Shown here: piece by piece, positions 12,676 to 24,400 of the stretch
Layout: each line of letters starts with the position of its first letter
Position numbering within the stretch: the stretch's first letter is position 1
Origin: Toxorhynchites rutilus septentrionalis
Lineage: Eukaryota; Arthropoda; Insecta; Diptera; Culicidae
Direction: 5' to 3'
DNA length: 64,000 bases
Assembly: GCF_029784135.1 (NCBI RefSeq)
Contig: NC_073745.1
Coordinates: forward strand, 315,446,787-315,510,786
Notes under the pieces: generated by a model
Databases searched by the model: none
Told to the model about the DNA's origin: nothing
Seen by the model: the letters and a program-made list of their open reading frames with translations, nothing else
Program-made: the position numbers and the translations under genes

Positions 12676-13098
12676 TCTATATAAATAAAAATGATTTGGT
12701 GTCCGTTCCTCACGATTTAACTCGAGAACGGAGCAACGGATTTAACCCTTTCGTTACGAGCGTCGTCTATAGACGACATCCGCGCGACGTCCTGTGTGTA
12801 CGAGCGTCGTCTTTAGACGACATGAAATTTACCAGCGCGATGTGCATACTTTTCGGCGCAGTGCTCCGCACAGAGGTAGCACTTCGGAGGAGCACACTGC
12901 CGTAATGAAAGGGTTAACAGTCAGTATCAGGATTGATGAGTCTCAGTCAGCGTCACGTTTATATGTCAAAAGAATATATATATATACCGCGAATATTGAT
13001 CGTGTACAGAAAAATAATTTTCGGGGAACGTGAGTGCTAGAAATTATTTAAATCAAAATAGCAATTGTGGGCGGGACGAAGTTTGCCGGGTCAGATAG
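12676..13098 (+). mobile_element. Helitron-like non-autonomous unit
   Basis: It begins TCTATATAAATAAAAATG directly after an A and ends GTTTGCCGGGTCAGATAG directly before a T, with no target duplication. The same start and end recur at 40628-42646, where the insertion site is proven. The final CTAG has become ATAG here. A TTAA MITE is nested inside at 12746-12913. Confidence 0.75.
12746..12913. mobile_element. TTAA MITE, family C, nested copy
   Basis: Terminal repeats CCCTTTCGTTACG and CGTAATGAAAGGG are flanked by TTAA at 12742-12745 and 12914-12917. The interior contains GTCGTCTATAGACGAC, a short palindrome. A second copy lies at 58175-58317 with the same ends and the same CATACTTTTCGGCGCAGTGC core. 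TTAA duplication and CCC ends suggest piggyBac-type mobilisation. Confidence 0.85.
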
Positions 13099-13099
13099 T

Positions 13100-13800
13100 T
13101 TTGAGTACAGACGATAATAGTTATACTGCGTTTATTACCGGTACTGACTAATGTCGCTGGTTTCATGACTTTCGTCATACTGAGAACAAGTGTGTTAATA
13201 TAAGGACCACAAATGATAAAAATAATCGAAAAAATGATATTCAGATTTTCATAATCTGTAATTCATTACTACAGATTATTGGTTTCAAAAAGTTTGAAAA
13301 AACTGGTGAAAAATAGTTCTTTTTTAAAAAAAATAGTTCTACGATCTACTAATAGAAATAGAAGTCAAAACAGAAATCAGAAGTTATCTCATTGATTAAT
13401 CTTATACTCTTTTTTAAATTTTGCTTTGAACGTAGAGTATACAGATGGGATACATATGCAGTTATTTTTTCCGAAGCTTAAGATAAACTATTTGGAGTTT
13501 AAACATGCCAGAGAGTCGTTAATATCTAAGTGGTACGGACTCAATCCACTTCATTTTCAAGCAAATTCATGCATGTTTTCAAACAATTTTTTGCAATAAA
13601 TTCTCAGACCACCAGAGATGCCAGATTTACAAATATGTGTGTAAATTTCTGTAAATATCTGTAAAACACTTTTTATTTTTGTTGTAGACTTTTTGGATAT
13701 AACAATATTTCACAGGTTTTTGAAAAATAAGAGGCTATATTCATCACATCAAAGATATTTGACTCACCATATGACATTTGTCCATTTTCCAATACATATG
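13100..13800. other. Unassigned AT-rich DNA
   Basis: No gene or recognised repeat. Short AT-rich homopolymer-like stretches only. Confidence 0.25.
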
Positions 13801-13810
13801 ACGTTAGACC

Positions 13811-13865
13811 AGCGATACTCAACCTGCGGCCCGGCAGACTTTCTGGTTGGCCCATCTGGTGTTTA
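13811..13865. mobile_element. Possible hAT-type transposon end
   Basis: CAGCGATACTCAACCTGCGG followed by CCCGGCAGAC resembles the CAG-initiated, GCGGCCC-containing ends of many non-autonomous hAT elements. I did not find a partner end or an 8-bp target duplication, so this is only a suggestion. Confidence 0.25.
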
Positions 13866-14336
13866 TGAAGTTTGAAACTCATATACATCAGTACTTTTGC
13901 CCTGACATCATTACAGACGTAAGAGAGGATACGATTATTCACAATTAATGAAAAATTGCATTCTCTGCAGCCAGGGAAAAATCTTGAACGAAAATTGTCT
14001 CTGATAATTATTTTCTGTTCTGGATAAGATTGTTTTGCTGAAATGCAAGGAGATTTATAGAAAAATAGTGAGGTTAGGGTCTGGACTATGTCTTCTAAGT
14101 ATTTAAAACATCGAATAAAAATTTGCATTCTATTTTCAACAACTTACATTTGCTTTCAGGTCTGCTTATGACGAAATATGGGTTACTGTTCAATATTGTT
14201 ACCACAGACATGGTTCATGGTCGTGTGGTGATCTAAAGCTTGTATAGCCTTGCATGGCGGATGGACAATATACACTGCATTTTCTTATAAATTTCACCAA
14301 CGACAAGACCGCAAGCCCTGGTGGATATCCAATATA

Positions 14337-15607
14337 TTAGCTGTCAAAAAAGTCCTGCGGTATTTATTTTGAATTTTCATTTGTTCATAAAATTAGTTAC
14401 AATCATCTGTTTTAAGTCAAATATGCGCCGTTTTGTTCGATGACTTGTTCCCAACGAGATGCCAACTTCATAATACCCCTGTTATAGAAGCTCGCTTCCT
14501 TATTGGCACAAAAACTCGGATAGCCAATTTTCACAGGCCTCTTTTGTGGCTAACTTCTGACTACCTAGCTCGTTCGCCATGGACAAAAACAGGTGGTAGT
14601 CACTTGGTGCAAGGTCCAGACTATACGGCGGATGCAAAAGAACCTCCCATCCGAGCTCCCGGAGCTTCTGGCGCGTCACCAAAGAAGTGTGTGGCCTGGC
14701 GTTGTCCTGATGGAAGACAATGCGGCCTCTGTTTATCAAAGATGGCCTCTTCTTCATGAGTGCTACCTTCAAGCGGTCCAGTTGTTGGCAGTACAGGTCC
14801 GAATTGAGCGTTTGGCCATAGGGAAGCAGCTCATAATAGATTATTCTTTGACAATCCCACCAAACACACAGCAGAACCTTCCTGGCCGTTAATGAGGGCT
14901 TGGCCACCGTCTGAGCCGCTTCAGCGGGCTTCGACCACGACAGTTTGCGCTTCACGTTGTCGTAAGTGACCCACTTTTCATCGCCAGTCACCATCCGCTT
15001 CAGAAACGGGTCGATTTTGTTGCGATTCAGCAGCGATTCACATGCGTCGATACGGTCAAAGATGTTTTTTGCGTCAACGTGTGTGGCACCCATACATCGA
15101 GCTTCTTTGTGAATCCAAGCTTCTTCAAATGGTTAATAACGGTTTGATGACTTATGCCCAGCTCTTGGCCGATGCTACGGCTGCTACTATGCCGGTCTTT
15201 CTCGGCTAATTCAGCGATTTTGTCGCAATTTTCGACGACAGGCCTTCCGGAGCGTGGCGCATCTTCGACGACCTCTACACCAGAACGAAAACGTTGAAAC
15301 CATTGTTGTGCGGTGGAAATGGAAACTGTATCGGGTCCATAAACTGCACAAATTTTATTGGCAGCTTGAGATGCATTTTTGTCTTTGTCATAGTAGTAAT
15401 GTAAAATATGTCGGATTTTCTCTTTATTTTGCTCCATATTTGCGACACTATAACTCACGAACGACTTAACCAAACAAAACACTGTTAAGGACTATATTAT
15501 ACCTTTCCAACAAGCTATAGTATGACTCGATACAATGAATACAACTAGAACTACGCGCTTACAACGACACCTCGCGGAAATACCGCAGGACTTTTTTGAC
15601 AGCCTAA
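14337..15607 (-). mobile_element. mariner element, copy 1
   Basis: Ends read TTAGCTGTCAAAAAAGTCC at the left and the complement GGACTTTTTTGACAGCCTAA at the right, with TA at 14335-14336 and 15608-15609. The 1271-bp length and TTAGG-type ends are standard for mariner. The ends and transposase look closest to the cecropia subfamily. The same element lies at 49769-50931. Confidence 0.93.
14412..15437 (-). pseudogene. mariner transposase, frameshifted (copy 1)
   Basis: The frame starts MEQNKEKIRHILHYYYDK at 15437 and ends at the TAA at 14412. An N-terminal bipartite helix-turn-helix region (FQRFRSG, GRPVV, ISHQTVINHLKKLG) is followed by the catalytic core: TGDEKW (first D), FHQDNARPHTS (second D) and YSLDLAPSDYHLF (third D, the DD34D arrangement of mariner). 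WVPHTLTQK is the conserved linker. Two one-base shifts kill it, one in an A run near 15067 and one near 14513 where GAGTTTTTGTGCC replaces GAGTTTTTTGCC of copy 2. The S for P change in YSPDLAP is also unusual. Confidence 0.9.
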
Positions 15608-15790
15608 TATCAACGAAGAAATACTGATTTTTATAAAAATTAACAACGCGCATGTATGTGTATGTTTGTATGTGTAGATCATTGAAACATTTAAACACAC
15701 TTACAACACATAAGTTATTTTTTATTTTACAACTAACATATTCACTAGAAATATTTTTTATGGCAGAACAACGTTTGCCGGGTATAAATA

Positions 15791-16560
15791 CAGCCATTCC
15801 ATGCAAAACCGATATAGTGGTTCTCAGATTCCCCCTTTGTCATAACATTTGAACAACTGAACCGATTTAGATGATCGATATATTAAATTGAAGCCAATAA
15901 GCAAAATTTGAAAAAAATATCACGCTTGCGGGAAGATTGGATTCTAGTCACATAGATCTAGTTTAGTCACATAGGAATATTGATCGAAGACTTAAAACAT
16001 GTTCAATTTACAAATCTCTGATATCGAGATATATTAGGTAAATAATTCTCAGCTTTCCATAAAAAATATTAAAAAATGTAGCACTCCTATTATTAACCGT
16101 TAACTATGAAAAACTAACTCAATCAATAATTCCCAAAACAAAAATTCATTTTTTTCGCAAAAGTAATAATTTTTCAAAGAAAAATAACTCGTAAGCTTCA
16201 ATTTGAAATGTCGATGATATGAATCGGTCCAATAGTTCAAAAGTTATGACTTTTTGTAGTGGAAAAAATGGAGAAAAATTGTTTTTCGAGCCATCGATTA
16301 GTTTTGATAAATCATATTTCAAAAATGAAAAAAATTGCATTTCTGATACCGAGATATTTTATGTAAAAAATTCTCAGCTTTCAAGAAAAAATATTAAAAA
16401 ATATAGCGCCCCCTAGTCCAAAGCCATGAAAACATTAAAAAACGTCTACAATCAATAATTACGAAAATAGGATCCATATTCTCTGCAAGTTCAATATTTT
16501 CAATTAAAGCTAATTTTGAAAAAAGTCATTTTGGGAAAAAAAAAAAGAAAGAAATTGATT
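15791..16560. repeat. AT-rich dispersed repeat (family B), copy 2
   Basis: It begins TACAGCCATTCCATGCAAAA, an opening also seen at 55031, and contains GTCACATAGGAATATTGA and GTCCAATAGTTCAAAAGTTA blocks shared with 57500-57650 and 9700-10000. The middle segment is internally repeated (about 16020-16110 and 16340-16430). No coding sequence is visible. Confidence 0.6.
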
Positions 16561-16599
16561 TTTGGATCACCCTAAAATGGAAATGGGCACCCTAATTAA

Positions 16600-17599
16600 C
16601 CCTCCTGTACTCGCGTGCAAAATCATAACACGTATACTCGCGCGCGGTGTCACAGACCGAAAATTGAACTTCTCTGTAATGTTGCCATTATGTATTTTTC
16701 AGGCTTTATTGGCATTTATTTGAAGGAGAGGGTATGACTGAATGAAAAAACTCCAAAAAATATCTTTTCTTCATCTTTATTATGTTTTAATAGTCATCGA
16801 ATTCAGCCTCCTCAAAACAGAGTAATTTTTGATACTCCAATACAAATAACGAAATTTGAATTTTTCACTGTTATTAATTAAAAGTAAGCAACTGAATATA
16901 ATTCATGGAAGTATAAAGAGCTATAAAACAACATAAAAACATATTCATCGATTGTGGTTTCATTGGAGTAGGAATCAGAACATAGCATAACTGCATGCTC
17001 GAAACAAACATATTTTTTACATTTCATGCAGTTGTTGCGTATTTTTCGGGTCTTTTATCAAAGAGAAGAATGTATAACGACCTTCTAGATAATTACCAGA
17101 TGATAAAGGTTCTGGAATATAAAGTTTGCATATTTCTAATATTCTTTATCTCTGTATTCTTGGTAGACTGAGAATTAATGCCTTTTTTAGATGGGACATG
17201 AAAAGATGATATAAAAGGATTTCTAGGAACTTCCTTTTCTTTTCCTTGTTTTCTTGTCGATATTGTCCATTATTAAAAAATATCTCCGAAACTGTAACTG
17301 TTAAAAATTACCATAAGCCACCGATTAGTTTATAGTTTACTGTTTACAATTATTCCACAAGTGAATTTCTTTTACAAGTGTGTATATGTATGACCATTAT
17401 ATTCGACGAATAGTTAATATATGGATCCGTTCAATCCAGTTACAAAAGGGACTGAAATCAAAAAATCAAATAAGAATAGTCCGGTAATAATCTTATGCAT
17501 TATATGCAATAAATATTCCACGCCACTAAAATTAATTCATACATTTCATTTAACAATATTCTAGAATATGAAAAGAGCACTTGTTCTCGGTCTGACAGA

Positions 17600-17602
<3 letters not shown>
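16600..17602. mobile_element. TTAA-flanked non-autonomous element, copy 2
   Basis: TTAA at 16596-16599 is followed by CCCTCCTGTACTCGCGTGCA. The body matches 4137-5180 closely, so the two copies share an ancestor. The right end stops at GGTCTGACAGACCAATATAT, where an AT microsatellite replaces the terminal repeat. The CCC start just after TTAA supports a piggyBac-type origin. Confidence 0.7.

Positions 17603-17676
<74 letters not shown>
17603..17676. repeat. (AT)n microsatellite
   Basis: A run of 37 AT units follows the truncated end of the TTAA element and is followed by GTGTATATAC. Confidence 0.97.
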
Positions 17677-17680
<4 letters not shown>

Positions 17681-17689
17681 ATATACAAA

Positions 17690-19430
17690 ATACAATCTTA
17701 AGTGCATCGCGATGTACAAAGTATGAAAATTAACGTTAAAAGACATTTCTATAGATCTGCACACTTTTACAGACTTTTCCACTTTTTTAACAGACATTCA
17801 CCATGTTTTACAGACTTTTTTTTTAAATCATCTGCCATCTCTTCCTTCCACTTTCTATCGAATATTTTCAAATCGCAGGAGTAAACATTTACGTGACTCT
17901 GAGTCCGTTTGTTTTTATTTCGTTCGGAAAAACGTTATGTCAAAGAAAGGGGACATTAAAAATGTGTTGCTCAGTGAAAGTTTAGTTCGTTCATTTCAAA
18001 ATTTTAATTATTTTTGCCCTTGACAACAATACCTCTTTTATAGTGTTGATTATCATAAGAAAAATAACACTCCTGATCGTTGGATCTCTTTTGACATTTC
18101 AATTGGATCTTTTTTGACAGCCGTTTTGATTCAGTCCGCACTACCTAGGTTAATATGTTCCACGTTTTTCCATTTGAATCGGCCCTCGGGCACTTTCCAG
18201 CGATACATCATGTCTGTTTTACACTGCATCATGAATTAATTCGTCGAATTGATTCTTGTTTTGTCCTTTCGCACAAATGGGTTTCAAAGCAATTTGATTG
18301 TTTGAATGGGTCATCGAATTACAGGTGCAGATTTGGGAATAAAAACGCGATTTGAATCCAAACTAGGATCGTTATTCTATTGTTTCATACCAATTGATAG
18401 TTAACTCATGTCATGGATGTCTTGTATTTTTAATTTCAAACGTTGCTGATGAAACCCCCGAGCCGATCTCACGGTTGTGTTTATCCACCATTCAGATCAA
18501 ACTAGTCTGGCTGAAATTTTACTATCCAATTTTTTTGTCTAGAATTTTAAATTCTGTAGTAGGTATATTGTGCACTGTAAATCATATCGTGGATTTCTTC
18601 AATCATTTCACAGGAAATAATTTTGGCTGGACGTACCGAATCATCAAAAGATCTGTTTCATACAATTTTGCTTTGATATCTCTCAAAGTTGTGTGTATGT
18701 TTAAAGAAGAGTTATCGTACGTATCCTACTTTTTTCATCTTTCTAATCTAGACCTCCCCACCTCATAATGGATAGCGCCAAACCTTTTACTGCAGTCTAA
18801 TGAGAGATGACGCCCACTAAAAGCAAATATTTTTCGACGTTATGAGTGCCATGGACTACGCGAGGACCGCGTAGAACACGCAACTTTTTAGCTCGATCTG
18901 AAGGCAGAGAATGCTTTAGCCGTATAAGCGGTACTGATAGAACAGTTGGTGGAGCTCTGAGGGCTCCGAGTATCTTTTCGTGTCATACTTTGGTGGATCT
19001 AGTTCACAAACTATCAAATAAACTATAATAACTAATAAAGTTATAAGTCTAATAAATAACCAAATAAAAATGGCAATGCATTCTGCAAAAAATCGAGGAA
19101 CACAAACATTTATTCTCGTATAAAGTAATCAATTATTTATGTATTGCTGCAGTTTGACTGCTGTTGAGCTTGGATTGATATCTGATTTTTTTTATAAACA
19201 ATAAGTTTCATGCATTATTTTTTTTCCAAAGAACACATCTAGTATTACTAATATTAGCGATAGAAATCAAAGTCCTGATTAACACTTTGAAAACTTTTGT
19301 GCTTGAAGAAGCTCTTATTTATTTTCCTTCAAATCATTAGCTTTGAATAGCGTCTATTTATTGGTGGAAGCCAGGTTAGACTCGTAAATAACTCACGCAC
19401 TCTAGTTCATTTCCATTTTTCGAGCAACGG
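17690..19430. other. Unassigned DNA
   Basis: The longest open frame (18394-18768, + strand, 124 codons) is rich in F, V and S and matches nothing I know. I see no transposon ends. It could be old repeat or intergenic DNA. Confidence 0.3.
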
Positions 19431-19434
19431 ATAT

Positions 19435-19955
19435 AGGTTAAATTATGTTGGTTGGTCAAGTCGAAAAAAATATCTTGGTTTGTTCACTTTTTTGGTATTC
19501 AAATGTTTCCAAACATATTAATTAAATTGATTTTTTAATCCTTTTAAATTGTTTTTAGGGTATTTTTACAGATTCACATATTTTCAAGGTTTTAAAATCC
19601 ACCTCCTATTGGTGTCAATGCACCTCATTTGAGCTTACTTTTAATCATTCACCAAATGATTATCTGGTACGTGTTCAGACCTTTACTGGATTATAACAGT
19701 TACAAATATTATAAACATCATGTTTGCACACTTTTTGTATCAGATTTATATATATAAATCATGTAATTAATGCATCTCGATGACCTCTCAATTCTGAACA
19801 TGGTTTGTCCGATGCACTGATGTTGGTTTGTAGCATTTGTTGGCAGGCAAAACACTTTTAACGAAATACGCTTTACTTCAGTACAGGGTACCAAAAATTG
19901 ACTGGACTCATTCTTGGCTAAAAAAAAAGGTGAACGTTTCATGCAAAAAAACGCA
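19435..19955 (+). mobile_element. Truncated relative of the pogo-like element at 49.4 kb
   Basis: The start GGTTAAATTATGTTGGTTGG parallels the left end of 49411-51439. The blocks at 19620-19830 align with 49675-49770 plus 50932-51050, including ACAAATATTATAAACATCATG. That point is exactly where mariner copy 2 sits in the other copy, so this is the unoccupied version. The right terminal repeat is missing. Confidence 0.65.
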
Positions 19956-19958
19956 ATA

Positions 19959-20010
19959 CAGGTCGGACTCGATTATATATGATTCGATTATATATAATTT
20001 TTGACTCGAT
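19959..20010. repeat. Dispersed CGATTATATATGATTCG motif block
   Basis: CAGGTCGGACTCGATTATAT followed by GATTCGATTATATATAA recurs at 45520-45555. Its form resembles pogo/Tigger-type terminal repeats, but no partner end is visible. Confidence 0.35.
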
Positions 20011-20139
20011 TATAAAAGTTTGAAAGCATTTTTTTCACATTTCAAATATGACATAATTCAAGAAAAAATGTAACCTTTCAACGTTAAAGTGATATTCAAG
20101 TGACTATCATATGTTCAGTGGGGTAAAATCGTCATTTTT

Positions 20140-20640
20140 GAAGATTTTGCTTGAATTTTCATCAAGAATTGTTTACAACAATAATGCAGCGAAATTAAGA
20201 AAAATGGAAGTTGGGTGTCAAAGAACAAATTGTAGAGCGGTTAGAGAGTCTTATTTTAATTGATAGAAAAAAATAAAGTTCAATATGAATTTTGAGGATA
20301 AAATTAATAATATGAATGCGTTATTACAACCTTTTAAGTTTTCACTTCCAAAAAGTTGTTTAAATCCACATATTATAATCTTATATCCTGCGCTAAATTT
20401 TCTCACCTTTCAAATGGAAGCAACAGCATTGTCTTCCATAGTGAACTTTTGAATATAGAGCCAGTTTGAGGCAACAGAGTCCGAAACAAAAAAAAAAAGA
20501 TCCATAACTCTGTCACTGTTGAAATTCGAACATATGCGTAGAAGGATTTTTCACCTTCTGAAAGATTCTGGATAAATTTATTGTTTTCATGTGAGAAAGG
20601 TGTTTTCTGACTTGAATGGGATGAATAAAAAAATATTTTT
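20140..20640. repeat. AT-rich dispersed repeat (family A), copy 1
   Basis: GAAGTTGGGTGTCAAAGAAC and TTGTAGAGCGGTTAGAGAG recur at 58525-58580 and, more diverged, at 24008-24050. The three copies share about 400-500 bp ending in a GAGAAAGGTGTTTTCTGACTT type motif. Non-coding, family unknown. Confidence 0.6.
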
Positions 20641-20800
20641 TTGGCAGCCCCTTCTTAGAGAGGGGGAGGGGTCTCAAACTATCATAAGAACCTTCCCCGA
20701 CCCCAAAAACCCCTACATACCAATTTTCATGTTGATCGGTTCAGTAGTTTCCGAGTCCATAAGAATCAGACAGACAGAAATCCAATTTTCTATAAGGTAC
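20640..20800 (-). mobile_element. Helitron-like unit, 5' fragment
   Basis: On the minus strand this reads from a TATAGAAAATTGGATTTCTG start through the GAACCGATCAACATGAAAAT and GAGACCCCTCCCCCTC blocks of the units at 40.6-42.6 kb. Only about 160 bp of the 5' side remains. Confidence 0.7.
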
Positions 20801-21352
20801 ACCGGGGCAAGTTGAAACGATTTTTTCGAAGTTCAACTTGAAAGTTATCTTAAAAAATTACTAAATCACCAAATTGAAACCTGTTTGCAGCATATACAAG
20901 GTATAACAGATGACTTTCGAAAATAAAAATAGGAATTCACACTGGATGCTTTGAAAAATATCAATTTTGAAAATGTTTAGTTTTCATATGCATTGTTTCC
21001 CGTTGTCTCGTAGAGCGGGAATAAATCCAACTAAATCTAAACATTTTTATGCAAATGACCATTTGTTTCATGTTGTGTAGGGAAGAGGGAGTTTAAAATA
21101 GTAAAAAATTGCATTACGTAATATTTGAACGACACCTAGTTGCAAAACTAACAAATTTTACTTGTATTATGTCTGTGTATTCATAAATTATGTAGAACAC
21201 ACTAAGGAACGATATATAAATGATTTATATTTTTTAAAATTTATTATCATTCATTCATACAGCAATCATCGACAAATAACGTCCGGCATCTGCAGCAATG
21301 TTTTGAAAATAGTCGATTTTCACTGGCTTCAACTTACCCCAGGGTTGGAAAA
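20798..21352. mobile_element. Putative inverted-repeat element (CCGGGGCAAGTTG ends)
   Basis: The left end ACACCGGGGCAAGTTGAAAC and the right end GGCTTCAACTTACCCCAGGG are imperfect inverted repeats about 555 bp apart. The interior is AT-rich and non-coding. It abuts the Helitron fragment. Confidence 0.45.
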
Positions 21353-21639
21353 AAAAAACATGGGGTGAGTTTAAATGCTCAGAGCTATACGGAATAAGAT
21401 TTTTCAGTTTGGTTTTCAAAACCACTACACTTGATTTTCTCCATTTGATTACCTGACGTGCGATTCTGACGGTATTTTTGAAAAATCAGTGTTTTTGGAC
21501 CGATTCAGTCAGCGCGCATGAATGTTTTGATTTCACAGATCAAGTAAGAGTAAATAAAGGCGCGGATTGCGTTAATGCTTTCCAATATTCTGGTAATGGC
21601 TGTCATAAGGTGGGTTGAAAAATAATTTAGTAATTTATT

Positions 21640-23935
21640 TATTTATTTATTTAAATCTGATTCATCTGACATCTGTGGTCTTAATGAATAAATATATAAA
21701 AATATAGTACAATTATTTATACAATCGACGAACTAGTTAATCTTTTTTTAAAGCGGCTGGATGTCTCGCCGAAATCAAATAGATCCTCCACCAATGTGAA
21801 AGTTCGAATCATCGACGACAGCGGTTCGTTGTATCCGAATAAAGTACGATGAAATCTGTTCTGTAGCAAAGATCGCTGTCGGAGAGGTCGTTGAGCAGCA
21901 CGAAGGTCCAGTAATGAAAGTAGCCGAGGAGAATCAACTTCCCCATTGAACAGCTTTGATACAAAAATTGCCTGTTGTATTCTGCGTCGTCTCTCAAGGG
22001 TGTCCAGACTTAAAAGTCTGCATCGATCCGGGTAAGCCGGAAGATTCAATGGATCGCGCCAAGGTAGATGACGCAAGGCCAACCGGATGAATCTTCGCTG
22101 TACACGCTCAATCCTCAAATTCCAGAAAATCACATTTGGAGTCCAAACAACGGCTGCAGTTTCGAGAATTGGTCATACTAAAGCGCAATATAAGGACTTC
22201 AAGAAGTATGGGTCAGTGAAATCCTTCGCAAACTTCGAAATAAATCCGAGCTGTCGGTTTGCCTTAGCAATGATTGAGGTATAATGAGTGTTGAAGTTCA
22301 ATTTCTGATCCAGCACTACTCCAAGGTCAGTAACTTTTTCAACTCTTTCAAGCACCGTCGATGCAGTAATCAAACTGTAACGGACTTTTGGAACGATGGA
22401 ACGTCATGACGGAGCACTTCGGTACGCTGATAATCAGTTTGTTTAGATGGCACCAGTCAACAAACACATTCAGCAAATGTTGCTAGCGTTGGCAGTCTTC
22501 AGCTGAACGGATCATGCAGAATATTTTCAAATCATCAGCATAAATAAATTTGCCGTTCAACCCTAATTTCGCAGCAATGTCATTAAAAAATAATATGAAC
22601 AACAAAGGGCCTAAGTTGCTTTCTTGAGGGACTCCAGAAGAATTGCAGAAGCACGAGGAAACGCAGCCATGAATTTTAACGCGCCGTTTTCTTTCCGTCA
22701 GGTATGATCTCATCCACGACACGAGTTTTGCAGATGATCCGAGACGTGATAGTTTAGCCAAAAGTATGTTGTGGTCGATCCTATCGAAAGCCGCCTTCAG
22801 ATCGGTATAGATGACATCGACCTGAGCCTTGCCCTCCATAGCAATAATGCAGGTGTTGGTGAAGTTCAACAGATTCGTGGTGACCGACCTGCCGGGCATG
22901 AAGCCGTGCTGATCGGTAGAGATGTAACGCTTGGATTGAGTAAGAATAACTTCACTGACGATGATCTCAAATAGTTTGGACGCAGCCGACAAACTTGTTA
23001 TTCCACGATAGTTCCTGACGTTTCGATTATCACCGTTTTTGAAGACAGGAAACATGAAAGACTTCTTCCAAATTTCAGGAAATACTCCATCATTGAGTGA
23101 TCGGGTAAAGATGACAGAAAGTGGCTCGGCTAGATCAGCAGCGCAGCGGCAGAACAATACCGATGGTATGCCGTCAGGACCCAGCGAAAGCGAACTTTTT
23201 AATTTTTTTGCAGCGGAGATCACCATGGCAGGAGTGACCACGAACTTCGTCAAACTTATGACGTCCGAAGGAACACCTAAGGAGGCAAACTTAACTTGAG
23301 CTTCACTGGGTGGTATATGGTCAAACACGGATGTAAAGAACTTGGCGAAAAGCTCACAACATTCAGTATGAGTATTCGCTTCGACGTCGTCATAGAGCAC
23401 GTTGCTTGGGAGGGTTGAGTTTTTCCTCTTACTGTTGACGAATTTCCAAAAGTTTCTCGGATTTTGTCGCAGATTGGTTTGCATTCTCAAGACGTGGGCC
23501 TTGTACAAAGTTTAATTCAGCTTACGATACGCATTACTTGCATGTTGAAATCTGAGTTTGCTGTCAGACGACTGTAGAACACGATGTTTTCGCTGACAGG
23601 CGTTTTTTTCGCGTTTCAGCTGTCGAAGTAAAGCCGTACTCCAAGAAGGCGAAACTGGACGTCTTCTGTGGGGTACATTCTCCCGCAACCAACGTTGAAT
23701 GGTGAAACAGAAATCGGAAGCCATTTCATTAATATTTTGACAGGCATTCAGGTATGTCCAGTATGTCCAAGAGTGGGGAGGTAATAACCAAGTGCATCGT
23801 AGTCGATTTTTCCAAAATCGGGGGTGTATTCATCGGCAACAGGATACCCGTCACTGTACTGGCACGTACGAGGTACTGGTAGAGATATTTCCAATGGTGG
23901 ATGGTGGATGGACACACTAAAACGCGTCAACTACC
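21640..23935 (-). mobile_element. Non-LTR retrotransposon (CR1/Jockey-like), 5' truncated
   Basis: The minus-strand element ends 3' in a (TAAA)n tail at 21635-21655. It carries the end of an endonuclease domain, a reverse transcriptase and a C-terminal region containing LPWRDP and YPDRC. A related copy in the same orientation lies at 46133-48485. The clade assignment is tentative; the RT features and tetranucleotide tail fit the CR1/Jockey group. Confidence 0.85.
21717..23917 (-). pseudogene. LINE ORF2 (reverse transcriptase), multiply broken
   Basis: The best-preserved segment (22483-23508, 341 codons) holds NPRNFWKFVNSKRK, LGPDGIPSVLF, the finger motif FPVFKNGDNRNVRNYRGI, DLKAAFDRIDH and the active-site YADD (FIYADDLKIF). 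SGVPQESNLGPLLF has E where most family members have G. Shifts or stops separate it from the thumb/C-terminal pieces (22173-22373 and 21717-22133, with RRFIRLALRHLPWRDP) and from endonuclease-end pieces above 23512. The enzyme would copy RNA at a nicked target. This copy cannot make a full protein. Confidence 0.85.
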
Positions 23936-23989
23936 AGCGTGGATACAATGGCGTGAAATTTGCAGTGCACTTAAAATAAAATTACACCG

Positions 23990-24400
23990 GTAGTAAGAGA
24001 GATAACAGTGGGGTGTCAAAGAACGATTGTAGAGCGTTTGAAGGCTTCATTTTTCTTTTTGATAGAAACATTCAAACAAACATGTTTATCAAGCATTTTT
24101 AGAAGAAAACTAATAAAAACCCCTAAAAACACTAACTCGTAAGTTTTCTACTTCTTAAATTCACTAATTACAATTTTTTGCAACTTCGTTTTGTATCAAA
24201 TTTTCTCATCATCCAAATGAAAGAATTGTTCTAAGAAGCGTATTTTTTAAATTAGAGTCCCATAAAGATAAACATTTTGGACTCAAGAAAAATTCAGTAA
24301 CTCTTTCTTAGTTGAGATATGCATGGAACGATTTTTTTTATCAAATACGATCCTCTATCACATCTTAAAATATTTGCACTCAATAATACAAAATTAGCAA
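23990..24400. repeat. AT-rich dispersed repeat (family A), copy 2
   Basis: GTGGGGTGTCAAAGAACGAT and TTGTAGAGCGTTTGAAGGC match the family A signature at 20.2 kb and 58.5 kb. This is the most diverged of the three. Confidence 0.5.

Noticed and set aside
13673..14128. A 151-codon minus-strand open frame before mariner copy 1
   Set aside because: No similarity, low-complexity composition, and it overlaps a possible hAT end.
14500..15437. An intact mariner gene made of two adjacent open frames
   Set aside because: The second frame begins inside the protein and joins only through a frameshift in an A run; it is one broken gene.
17500..17797. Open frames through the AT arrays giving (YI)n peptides
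   Set aside because: These are translations of microsatellites; the same occurs at 49.5 and 58.9 kb.
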